From Hyphomonadaceae bacterium UBA4763 (GTDB lineage Bacteria > Pseudomonadota > Alphaproteobacteria > Caulobacterales > Aquidulcibacteraceae), in assembly GCA_002403455.1 (NCBI GenBank), contig DHHV01000034.1, forward strand, positions 1-5,593: 5,593 nucleotides of DNA, read 5' to 3'. The notes under the pieces are model-generated. The model saw nothing but the letters and a program-made list of their open reading frames with translations, made no database searches and had not been told where the DNA came from. A program made the position numbers and the translations under genes. Shown one piece after another: positions 1 through 4,943 of the stretch (position 1 is the stretch's first letter; every line of letters begins with the position of its first letter).

Positions 1-200
1 GCTGATAGGTCGGAACGCCGTTTGCCAAGCTGACCTCCTCCCAGCCAGCAGGTTGAATCAGAACTCACGTCGCTTGCGAATCCCCATGATCGCAAATCGC
101 TTTAGTATAGTGCCCTCGAAATTTGATGCATAATCCGGCGGCTCCGTCAGCACTATTTTTAGTATGAGTTTGCGCCACCGCCAACTTTTAACTACTATAA
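1..200. other. Left edge, no assignable gene
   Basis: Minus-strand reading gives two short segments with protein-like composition: TEPPDYASNFEGTILKRF within an open stretch ending at a TGA near 62, and IQPAGWEEVSLANGVPTYQ running off the edge in another frame. They could be remains of a further orphan module, but I recognise no family. No RNA gene or clear terminator is visible. Confidence 0.3.
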
Positions 201-626
201 TTAGTGTCGACAGACACCATAGGCCAATTCAGCTAGACCATTTGTCAGCTCCACCTCTATGCACTTCTTTAAATCGGCCAGACTTTTGTCAGCCGGTACA
301 TTAAGGGCATAATAGCCAGTCAGTGCCCCTCCTTCACACCCTATGCCGATTTCAGACAATCTTGACAGAACACGTAGCTCATTAACCCCTTCTCTGAAAT
401 ATGCCCAAACCGTACTGTTCCCAGAAGAAACCGTTACCGATTTGATAGCGCCGTGGGTTTCACTGAAAATCTCGATATCTAAAAAATCATCATAGGCAAT
501 ACCGCTAATGAAAAAAGGAATAGTCTTGAGCTGATAACCTGAATCGGTCCGTTCAAGCCAAATGCTTTCTGCAGCAACAGGAGGCCATTCATCCACGACC
601 TCTAAATCTACAATCAACTTCATCAT
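201..626 (-). CDS. DUF4265-like putative immunity protein
   Basis: This is an intact 141-residue frame starting at tandem ATG codons (626 and 623). Features are ESIWLERTDSGYQLKTIPFF, the ISGIAYDDFLDIEI segment, SSGNSTVWAYFREG, and CEGGALTGYYALNVPADKSL. The order W-x-E...Y-x-L...PFF...G-ydD...SG-ST...VP fits DUF4265 proteins as I remember them, a family often found beside polymorphic toxins. It begins 9 bases after the stop of the Hint-HNH module and is therefore its likely immunity partner. The ribosome site is weak (GGCGGG, about 4 bases before the first ATG). No signal peptide or membrane segment is seen. Confidence 0.75.
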   Translation of the reverse strand: MMKLIVDLEVVDEWPPVAAESIWLERTDSGYQLKTIPFFISGIAYDDFLDIEIFSETHGAIKSVTVSSGNSTVWAYFREGVNELRVLSRLSEIGIGCEGGALTGYYALNVPADKSLADLKKCIEVELTNGLAELAYGVCRH

Positions 627-634
627 TTTCCCGC

Positions 635-1203
635 CTATTGAGGTCTATGGATATTTTCGAGAGCAGTTTTTTCTACATGACATTCATGACAGAGTACCTG
701 TCCGTTTGTCGTATCGTTCGATCCGCCGTCAGCTTTAGGTTGCTTGTGATCGACTTCAGAACGATCGGGTGTAATCCGCAGCCCTCGTTGGTTCGGCCCT
801 TGTTGTCTCTAAACAACCTGCCCGCAATTCTCACAATGCTCAGTACCTCGGCCAGCCTCCTGATTGCGAGCTCTAATTTCGCCTTGCGTCTTCCGACTGA
901 AACCCGGACAATCATGCACCAGCACGCGCTGTTCGCCAACGAAATAAGTCTCGAAATCGGCGATTGTGAGGTTGTAAGTCGCCTTCGTTCGCCCGGTTTC
1001 CGCGACGGAGGCGATGCCCATGCCGCGGCCGTCTTTGGCGACGACGGCCATGCCAGGCGTCAGCTCTTCGGTCCGTTTCCAACCCTGTCCGGCGATCCGC
1101 CACTCATGCACCCGCCCGCCCCGAGGCGCTGCGGCATCGGCTTCTCCGCTGATTTCAGCAACCCAAAGTACGCCATCGTTTTTTTGCCGTTTGGGTCACA
1201 ATG
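635..1203 (-). pseudogene. Orphan Rhs/Hint-HNH endonuclease tip with a frameshift and an in-frame TAG
   Basis: After a TAG at 1206-1204 the frame reads HCDPNGK into a run of seven A on the minus strand (T7 at 1179-1185), where the frame shifts to DGVLWVAEISGEAD and RVHEWRIAGQGWKRTEELTP. The next blocks are TGRTKATYNLTIADFETYFV and GEQRVLVHDC, the C-terminal part of a pretoxin Hint domain (usual last motif HNC, here HDC). The toxin itself follows: GFSRKTQGEIRARN, HCENCGQVV, TAG at 811-809, then in the same frame RQQGPNQRG, SEVDHKQPKADGGSND, GQVLCHECHVEKTA, stop 637-635. CxxC, DHxxP, N and LCxxCHxxK are a zinc-supported HNH nuclease. The TAG falls between the two CxxC pairs, so no complete nuclease can be made without readthrough or repair. 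Confidence 0.78.
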
Positions 1204-1246
1204 CTAAGCCGATGGCTATCGTGAATCGCTGGACAAACGCCGCAGA

Positions 1247-1627
1247 TCAGCTTTCGCGGATCGCCGCCCGAAGCTTCAATTCGCATCCCGGATCAAAAGC
1301 GACAATTAGTTCGTGATCCTCGCCGGGCTTCCAGTCGGTTGCCGCATTGGCTAGCACTTCGACGTAAATCTTTAGCTCCTTCGGATTAGACGAGATTGGA
1401 ACGTCGCGGTGGAACAGCACGAGTCGTCGCTCTTTGATCCACGACAGATCGCGCAGGCACTCATCGAAGGCATCCCAGTTCGCGCCAAAGTACTCGGGCA
1501 TCCCGAGCGCATCGCCATACCAACGGAGCAGAGTATCTTTGTCAGAAAGCTCTGCTGGCACTTCCAGAACTCGCGTGCTCTCGCGCCGGAGCGAAGCAAT
1601 GTCTAATATAAACTCGAAGGGCTGCAC
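1247..1627 (-). CDS. Barstar-family ribonuclease inhibitor (immunity protein)
   Basis: This 126-residue protein (MQPFEFILDIASLRRE...) carries the barstar signature GMPEYFGANWDAFDECLRDL with a Trp at the following SW, then a strand-like RLVLFHRDVP segment and a C-terminal VAFDPG. Barstar proteins block the active site of barnase-type RNases, and this gene sits directly behind such an RNase. Two GTG starts are in frame, 1636 and 1627. I prefer 1627 because GAGGTGAT (1639-1632), an eight-base match to the 16S 3' end, stands 4 bases before it; starting at 1636 would bury that site. The site overlaps the toxin stop, so the two genes are tightly coupled. No damage is visible. Confidence 0.88.
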   Translation of the reverse strand: MQPFEFILDIASLRRESTRVLEVPAELSDKDTLLRWYGDALGMPEYFGANWDAFDECLRDLSWIKERRLVLFHRDVPISSNPKELKIYVEVLANAATDWKPGEDHELIVAFDPGCELKLRAAIRES

Positions 1628-1631
1628 GACT

Positions 1632-1639
1632 ATCACCTC
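1632..1639 (-). promoter_or_regulatory. Strong Shine-Dalgarno site of the barstar gene, overlapping the toxin stop
   Basis: GAGGTGAT on the minus strand matches eight bases of the anti-Shine-Dalgarno complement. It starts within the RNase stop codon and decides in favour of the GTG at 1627 as the barstar start. Confidence 0.65.
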
Positions 1640-2141
1640 AGTTCAGCGGAACGAATGTTCGGTAGTGATCCGGCGAGTAGTACAGCTCACCGTTCTGCCC
1701 TTGAATGACCCGCTGCGCCCCAGGCCCGTTTACCCCTGGAGTCGGATGTACGAACTCACGATAGTACCCGTCTATTTGCTTGGGCAGCAAGCCCTCGCGA
1801 TTTTGAAAGACAGAACCATCATGTCGATGTGGCAACTTGTCTCCTGCCTTGATTCGATCAATGGTCGAGCGAACATTCACGAGGCCGTTCGTCGTCGCCA
1901 CGATATCCGTCGTCGCGCGCGCTCCCGGCCCTGCAACATCAGCTGCATTGCTTGCTCCATTGATTGCATTCGCAGCGTCGCTCGCACTGCGCGCCGCACG
2001 GATGGCCGTCGACGCACCGCCAGGAATGCCCACGCCGCGATCCGGCAAGAAGACGGCGAGACCGGTGTTCGACAATCTCGTCCGTTGGCTGCAAACACAA
2101 TTGCAAACCATCTCCGGCAAGTCGGACCTCGCCAGGGCCAT
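1638..2141 (-). CDS. Guanyl-specific RNase (RNase Sa/barnase-like) toxin module with an IS66-derived 5' end
   Basis: The frame runs from ATG 2141 to TGA 1640-1638 (167 residues). Residues 1 to about 34 are antisense of the IS66 remnant. From GIPGGASTAIRAARSASDAA the protein is the typical Rhs linker, containing DAANAINGASNAA at residues 56-68. The C-terminal 78 or so residues are a microbial ribonuclease of the N1/T1-Sa type: LPHRHDGSVFQNREGLLP, DGYYREFVHPTPG, GAQRVIQGQNGELYYSPDHY, RTFVPLN. The expected catalytic Glu129, Arg144 and His159 (Glu54, Arg69 and His85 in RNase Sa) are all present, so the domain looks active. AGAGGG (2155-2150) lies 8 bases before the ATG, so the chimeric protein may be translated; alternatively the module is silent and only serves as a recombination donor. 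A barstar-type gene follows at once. Confidence 0.75.
   Translation of the reverse strand: MALARSDLPEMVCNCVCSQRTRLSNTGLAVFLPDRGVGIPGGASTAIRAARSASDAANAINGASNAADVAGPGARATTDIVATTNGLVNVRSTIDRIKAGDKLPHRHDGSVFQNREGLLPKQIDGYYREFVHPTPGVNGPGAQRVIQGQNGELYYSPDHYRTFVPLN
1942..1980. repeat. 39-bp exact direct repeat, copy A (RNase module linker)
   Basis: The 39 bases from GCTGCATTGC to GCAGCGTCG are identical, in the same orientation, to 3809-3847; identity stops at one base beyond each side. On the minus strand both copies encode DAANAINGASNAA in the linker before the toxin domain. Identity includes all synonymous positions, which suggests recent exchange or a shared recent donor. Confidence 0.95.
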
Positions 2142-2428
2142 CCGCTATGCCCTCTCGTGACTGCCACGCCTGGAAGCACATTTCTCCGATGGACGCCTCG
2201 AGATCGACAACAATGCCGCCGAGCGCGCCACGCGCGGCGTCGGCCTTGGCCTGAAGAACGGGCTGTTCGTTGGATCGGAAGGGGGGCAAGGCCGCCGACA
2301 TTGCGCAGACGCTCATCGAGACGGCGAAGCTCAACAAGGTCGATCCGCAGGCCTGGCACACCGATGTCCTCGGGCGGATCGCAGAGCATCCGGTCAAGCG
2401 CATGAGGGAGTCAGCGCGTTGGTATTGA
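2037..2428 (+). pseudogene. tnpC: IS66-family transposase (TnpC), decayed C-terminal fragment
   Basis: On the plus strand one frame reads KTARPVFDNLVRWLQTQLQ, ISGKSDLARAIRYALS, then an in-frame TGA at 2158-2160, then LPRLEAHFSDGRLEIDNNAA, ERATRGVGLGLKNGLFVGSE. After a run of six G (2281-2286) the frame shifts, and the next frame gives GKAADIAQTLIETAKLNKVD, PQAWHTDVLGRIAEHPVKR and stop 2426-2428. AIRYAL...LEIDNNAAERA...LIETAKLN is the unmistakable C-terminal part of IS66 transposases, including the conserved LEIDNNAAER block. The N-terminal three quarters, TnpA and TnpB are absent. The TGA probably replaces the CGA of the usual ALSR. It cannot encode an active transposase. The left boundary, where it meets toxin sequence, is approximate (about 2030-2060). 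Confidence 0.85.
2037..2428 (+). mobile_element. IS66-type insertion sequence remnant
   Basis: This is the surviving part of an IS66 element, recognised only from its transposase C-terminus. It separates the RNase toxin linker from the immunity gene at 2625 and evidently removed whatever preceded the RNase module. I could not identify terminal inverted repeats or a target duplication, so the outer limits are uncertain; the right end may extend into the unassigned stretch up to about 2600. Confidence 0.7.
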
Positions 2429-2624
2429 TCGTCAATCAGCTGCTGCCTCTGCCCATGTCAAAAAACGCCCGATCATTTCGCCAAGATTTCTCGGTCCGCC
2501 GCCGAGAGCAGATGCAGGCCTGCCCGCAAGCGTCGCATCAGTAGCGATTACGCAATTGACGCAATTCAAGTTTTCGCCAATCGTATTGACGCCTCGGATT
2601 GAACCTGCTCTCTCTCTGCGGCGA
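2429..2624. other. Unassigned stretch between the IS66 remnant and an immunity gene
   Basis: I see no convincing gene here. It contains a tandem ACGCAATT repeat (2550-2557 and 2559-2566) and two TTGACGC words (2556, 2586). It may hold the eroded right end of the IS66 element, but no terminal inverted repeat could be matched. Confidence 0.4.
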
Positions 2625-2924
2625 TTAGTTAATAGGTAGCTCCTTCAATTTTGCATTGGAAAAGTAAGTAATGCGCACGTTTGGCAGTTCGCTTTTGAGC
2701 AGCCGAGCAATTTCCAATCCTTGAGAATCCAGCAGTTGGTTTTCGGCCTTGTCCTCAAACTGGAAAAAATGAGCATTTTCATAACGTCCAAGCCATTCTG
2801 AAATGCGAGCGGAGAGACTCGGAGAAATGCCAAGGTCGGAAGCATCTAGATAGCCGCCTTGATCGCCGTCTCGAATGCCAGTTCCAGACAGCATGCCATC
2901 AATGATCAGATGCATTGTGCTCAT
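2625..2924 (-). CDS. Putative immunity protein of the interrupted toxin tip
   Basis: This is an intact 99-residue frame, MSTMHLIIDGMLSGTGIRD through ARLLKSELPNV to KELPIN. Its ATG overlaps the stop of the broken toxin (ATGA), the standard coupled toxin-immunity arrangement. A second Met at residue 4 is a possible alternative start. The sequence is acidic with an alpha/beta look (LGRYENAHFFQFEDKAENQLL) and no signal peptide or transmembrane helix. I do not know a family name; the pairing with this toxin type rests on adjacency. The gene remains open while its toxin carries a stop, so it could still protect against a related toxin in other strains if it is expressed. Confidence 0.75.
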   Translation of the reverse strand: MSTMHLIIDGMLSGTGIRDGDQGGYLDASDLGISPSLSARISEWLGRYENAHFFQFEDKAENQLLDSQGLEIARLLKSELPNVRITYFSNAKLKELPIN

Positions 2925-3205
2925 TTGTCAGGCCTGACAAAACGGTGGTCGATAACGCCGTCTTTAGTCACACCGATCTCGAAAACACCAGTCTTTCCGT
3001 TCATCGTACCTGGCGACTGATACATGATGTAGCCGTTCGGCTGCGGAATTGGCTTTGTTGCCACTATGCCATCATCGAATGTGTATGGGAAATTGTGACT
3101 GACAGGGTCTTGAACGCCTCAAGCTCTTACGCGATCCGCATATTGGATTCCATGCGAGAAGGTATCATCCGCTGCTCCTGCTCCCTTTGCGGCAACACAG
3201 CACCC
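2921..3205 (-). pseudogene. Orphan Rhs toxin tip (HNFPY...DHRF family) interrupted by an in-frame TGA
   Basis: Directly after the colicin D-type immunity stop, the frame reads through a short Ala/Gly linker to DDTFSHGIQYADRVRA, then TGA at 3121-3119, then continues in the same frame: GVQDPVSHNFPYTFDD, KPIPQPNGYIMYQSPGTMNG, KTGVFEIGVTKDGVIDHRF, VRPDK, stop 2923-2921. The segments on both sides of the TGA read as one toxin domain I recall from the C-termini of Rhs-like proteins, so a sense codon, probably CGA for Arg, has become TGA. There is no start codon or Rhs shell, which is normal for a silent tip cassette. The terminal stop overlaps the immunity ATG as ATGA. The compact size and the FEIGV...DHRF ending suggest an RNase of the broad barnase/EndoU/colicin type, but I have no firm family name. 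Confidence 0.75.
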
Positions 3206-3478
3206 CTATTTGAGTTTTGCTATAGCCATAGCGACCCTTTCTCTCAATTGAACTTCATCAATATAGAAATTTGGATTTTGCGCAATCAGGCTTGTGTCAG
3301 GCGTATACGCGTCAACGTCACCGAACAGCTCATCCAGAATCTCAAACTCCTCCTCGCCAAGTTCGCGGGTCTCGTTCTTAAACTTGTCGAGATATGCAGC
3401 CGCGAAGCCTGTCGTAGGTAAAACACCTTGCATGAAGTCCTGCATCATGCGCGCATATTCGTCCTTGAAGCCGGTCAT
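3206..3478 (-). CDS. Colicin D-type immunity protein
   Basis: This is a 90-residue acidic protein, MTGFKDEYARMMQDFMQG to AIAKLK, whose ATG overlaps the toxin stop (ATGA), implying translational coupling. The middle and end carry the pattern of the bacterial self-protective colicin-like immunity family: EEEFEILDELFGDVDAY followed by IDEVQLRERV. In colicin D the small acidic immunity protein masks the basic active site of the tRNase; the same role fits here. Length and position agree with the family. The stop is TAG, and the next codons on the same frame run into the remains of the following toxin module. Confidence 0.85.
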   Translation of the reverse strand: MTGFKDEYARMMQDFMQGVLPTTGFAAAYLDKFKNETRELGEEEFEILDELFGDVDAYTPDTSLIAQNPNFYIDEVQLRERVAMAIAKLK

Positions 3479-3987
3479 CTTCCGCCTCCCAATTTTCCTG
3501 TGGTGGTGACATATTCGAGCTGTTTTGGGCTCAGTTTCCAGCCCGAGAGGAAGCTACCGGAGCTGTCTCGAATTACATTCAAACCTGAATTCGGGTCGAG
3601 AAAATGCGTGACTGCCTGGCCGCGGTACGTCCCTTGAATGGCCTGCGTCCCCGGTGCTGCAATGTGATTTTGTATTGCGGTGCTGAATTCCGCCATTGTG
3701 CCGTTGCTAGCATTGCCCGGATTGCCAAAATCTCCAGCGTGCTTGAATGCGTGTTGCAACTGGTCGCGAGTGTAGGTGATTTCAGGGATAATTCTCTCTG
3801 CGGCGCGGGCTGCATTGCTTGCTCCATTGATTGCATTCGCAGCGTCGGCCGCATCCTGCGCCGCAATCCACGCGCGCACCCGAGCCACCAGAGGATCAGC
3901 TTTCGTCGTCGGCGCCGCCCCGGCCGCACCCGCAAGCGGTGCGACCGCAGCGGCGGCAATCAGTTTGCAACGTGTGAGCTTTGCCAT
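3475..3987 (-). CDS. Colicin D-like tRNase toxin fused to a signal-peptide-like N-terminus
   Basis: The 170-residue product starts at ATG 3987-3985, preceded by GGAGG with a 5-base spacer; the frame is open to 4095 but the upstream residues look non-coding. Residues 1-25 (MAKLTRCKLIAAAAVAPLAG...) have a basic start, an Ala/Leu-rich core and an AGA-A end, like an export signal. Residues 48-60 are the Rhs-type linker DAANAINGASNAA. From about residue 72 the protein resembles the colicin D catalytic domain: YTRDQLQHAFKHAGDFG with a candidate catalytic His83, IQGTYRGQAVTHFLDPNSGL, and SGSFLSGWKLSP near the end. Colicin D cleaves the anticodon loop of tRNA-Arg, so the same activity is likely but not shown. 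The stop overlaps the immunity start as ATGA. The N-terminal 45 or so residues are not Rhs-like, so the gene appears to be a chimera made near the linker. Confidence 0.8.
   Translation of the reverse strand: MAKLTRCKLIAAAAVAPLAGAAGAAPTTKADPLVARVRAWIAAQDAADAANAINGASNAARAAERIIPEITYTRDQLQHAFKHAGDFGNPGNASNGTMAEFSTAIQNHIAAPGTQAIQGTYRGQAVTHFLDPNSGLNVIRDSSGSFLSGWKLSPKQLEYVTTTGKLGGGR
3809..3847. repeat. 39-bp exact direct repeat, copy B (colicin D-like module linker)
   Basis: This is the second copy of the repeat at 1942-1980. Here it lies just after the signal-peptide-like N-terminal region of the colicin D-like gene, near the point where that protein changes from non-Rhs to Rhs-linker sequence. 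It is a natural substrate for homologous exchange between orphan tips. Confidence 0.95.
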
Positions 3988-4022
3988 CGACGCCTCCATG
4001 ATCGGGGCGACAGCGCGCATGC

Positions 4023-4040
4023 GTCCAAGTTGACTTGGAC
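4023..4040. promoter_or_regulatory. 18-bp palindrome in the divergent intergenic region (possible operator)
   Basis: GTCCAAGT-TG-ACTTGGAC is a perfect inverted repeat with 8-base arms. It lies 36 bases upstream of the colicin D-like start and about 100 bases upstream of the XRE start. It contains TTGACT, a possible -35 element on the plus strand, but I see no convincing -10 for either direction. Binding by the XRE protein is a guess from position. Confidence 0.5.
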
Positions 4041-4093
4041 GACCAAATCCTGTTACGCCTGTCTGACACTTGAAGGGTAAGAAACGCCGCCCC

Positions 4094-4137
4094 ACGTGTC
4101 AACACGTAGCGTGTCAGTTTTGTTGTCTGGAGTGTCA
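4094..4137. promoter_or_regulatory. Palindrome and repeated GTGTCA motifs in the XRE leader
   Basis: ACGTGT-CA-ACACGT (4094-4107) is an inverted repeat. GTGTCA recurs at 4096, 4111 and 4132, with the inverse TGACAC at 4064-4069. The last GTGTCA touches the GGAG ribosome site and the TTG start, so a bound repressor could block translation or transcription of the regulator. This would fit autoregulation but is unproven. Confidence 0.4.
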
Positions 4138-4138
4138 G

Positions 4139-4375
4139 TTGCTGAGCGCCGAGCAGATCAGAGCCGCCCGCGCCATGCTTCGCTGGGAGCAAACCGCGCT
4201 CGCAGAAGCCGCAGGCGTTTCAGCCGAAACAGTCAAGCGACTCGAAGCCCAGGACGGCCCGTTGCTCGCGGGCCGCGCAGCCACTATCGACGCGATCGAG
4301 AAGGCGCTGATCAAAGCCGGCATCGAGTTCACAAACGGCGACGCGCCCGGCGTGCGCATGCCCGCGAAACGCTAA
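4139..4375 (+). CDS. XRE-family helix-turn-helix transcriptional regulator
   Basis: This 78-residue protein reads MLSAEQIRAARAMLRWEQ from a TTG start at 4139, with GGAG at 4129-4132 and a 6-base spacer. The frame is open upstream to ATG 4070, but that extension is Cys-rich and unlike the family, whose members usually begin (M)L-x-x-EQIRAARAMLRW. A Cro/C1-type helix-turn-helix spans about residues 17-37 (QTALAEAAGVSAETVKRLE). The C-terminal half (TIDAIEKALIKAGIEF, then GVRMP) matches the compact single-domain regulators common in alphaproteobacteria. It is the only intact plus-strand gene in the window and is divergent from the colicin D-like gene, so it may control that gene and itself through the palindromes between them; that regulation is inferred. 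Hairpins lie just downstream. Confidence 0.85.
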   Translation: MLSAEQIRAARAMLRWEQTALAEAAGVSAETVKRLEAQDGPLLAGRAATIDAIEKALIKAGIEFTNGDAPGVRMPAKR

Positions 4376-4415
4376 AGCCGAAACTGATTTTCGCGATCTG
4401 AGAAGCAGCGCATCA

Positions 4416-4434
4416 CACCGTGCGCAGCACGGTG
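4416..4434. repeat. Hairpin 1 of the CACGGT palindrome cluster
   Basis: CACCGTGC-GCA-GCACGGTG is a perfect inverted repeat with 8-base arms and a 3-base loop, 40 bases downstream of the XRE stop. No T run follows, so it is a weak terminator candidate by itself. Confidence 0.75.
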
Positions 4435-4436
4435 CG

Positions 4437-4458
4437 TTCGCACGGTACACCGTGCGAA
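4437..4458. repeat. Hairpin 2 of the CACGGT palindrome cluster
   Basis: TTCGCACGGT-AC-ACCGTGCGAA is a perfect inverted repeat with 10-base arms around 2 bases. It shares the GCACGGT core with hairpins 1 and 3. The two-base centre is tight for an RNA loop and also suits a dimeric protein site. Confidence 0.75.
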
Positions 4459-4482
4459 AACACGGTGGCGCGCATCGCGCGT

Positions 4483-4510
4483 GGGCACGGCGTACCGTGC
4501 CCTTTATCTT
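4483..4510 (+). terminator. Hairpin 3 with a T-rich tail, candidate terminator for the XRE gene
   Basis: GGGCACGG-CGTA-CCGTGCCC (4483-4502) has perfect 8-base arms and a 4-base loop, followed by TTTATCTT. On the plus strand this is a plausible, somewhat weak, intrinsic terminator about 105 bases past the XRE stop. In the minus direction it lies beyond the Rhs immunity gene but lacks a T run. Confidence 0.5.
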
Positions 4511-4577
4511 GCATTAAACCGTGTTTCTCTCTGAGAGGCGAAATTCTCTTTAGATATTCTCCAAAAAAAGAGAGCGC

Positions 4578-4943
4578 CTAATAAGTAGATCGCTGTTTCA
4601 GAAATTTTGTCCACCGGCGTTCGAGTCCCTCGTTCGTAATCGGCGTTCCCGGTTTGCGGCGGTCAAGAGCCCCCATCCACTGATCCACTGCTTGTGACAT
4701 CACGAAAGCCTGTCCGAGTTCGCTCAGCTGAGAAAATCGGATAACCAAATCGCGTTGACGCCTAACGACCACTTCCGGCGCAACAACGCCTTTTGATGCC
4801 AGAAACTCTGCCAGCAGAAACTGGACCTCTGACACCCTGTTATACCATTCGCCGTCATCTGCGACCTGGTTGCCCTCAGCATCATAGGATCGGACCTCGC
4901 GAGCGAAAACTGCGGGCAGGTTTACAACGCTCCAATCGGCCAT
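4578..4943 (-). CDS. Putative immunity protein for the Rhs nuclease tip
   Basis: This is a 121-residue open frame starting MADWSVVNLPAVF and ending KFLKQRSTY. I chose ATG 4943-4941 because AAGGAA lies about 7 bases upstream; the frame stays open further 5' to 5072, but that part is antisense-frame shadow of the Rhs tip. The gene begins inside the 3' end of the Rhs tip (62-base overlap), the usual place for the cognate immunity gene of a polymorphic toxin. The sequence looks soluble and mostly helical, with a Trp pair motif (EWYNRV) near residue 33 and no signal peptide or membrane segment. I do not recognise a named immunity family, so the assignment rests on position and size. Confidence 0.75.
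   Translation of the reverse strand: MADWSVVNLPAVFAREVRSYDAEGNQVADDGEWYNRVSEVQFLLAEFLASKGVVAPEVVVRRQRDLVIRFSQLSELGQAFVMSQAVDQWMGALDRRKPGTPITNEGLERRWTKFLKQRSTY

Noticed and set aside
196..201. TATAAT on the plus strand as a promoter
   Set aside because: No -35 element at the right distance and no plus-strand gene follows.
638..1207. Plus-strand open frame of 189 residues
   Set aside because: It is antisense to the Hint-HNH module, whose minus-strand motifs (CxxC, DHxxP, LCxxCH) are clear.
1434..2405. Long plus-strand open frame of 323 residues
   Set aside because: It is antisense to the barstar and RNase genes, is extremely Arg/Ser-rich with no domain pattern, and in its right part is out of frame with the IS66 remnant.
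2921..3205. Programmed stop-codon readthrough or selenocysteine at the in-frame TGA
   Set aside because: No recognisable SECIS-like hairpin was seen, and similar stops in the HNH module and the IS66 fragment make simple pseudogene decay more likely.
2915..3421. Plus-strand open frame of 168 residues
   Set aside because: It is antisense to the interrupted toxin and the colicin D-type immunity gene, with Cys/Arg-rich composition and no motif.
3988..4095. Upstream extension of the colicin D-like gene
   Set aside because: GGAGG at a proper distance and a signal-like N-terminus favour the ATG at 3987; the extension overlaps the palindromic promoter region.
4070..4138. Upstream extension of the XRE regulator to ATG 4070
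   Set aside because: The extra residues are Cys-rich and unlike the family, and a good ribosome site places the start at TTG 4139.
4416..4502. CRISPR array suggested by the repeated CACGGT units
   Set aside because: The units are 6-8 bases with irregular spacing and form overlapping palindromes; there are no repeat-spacer units.
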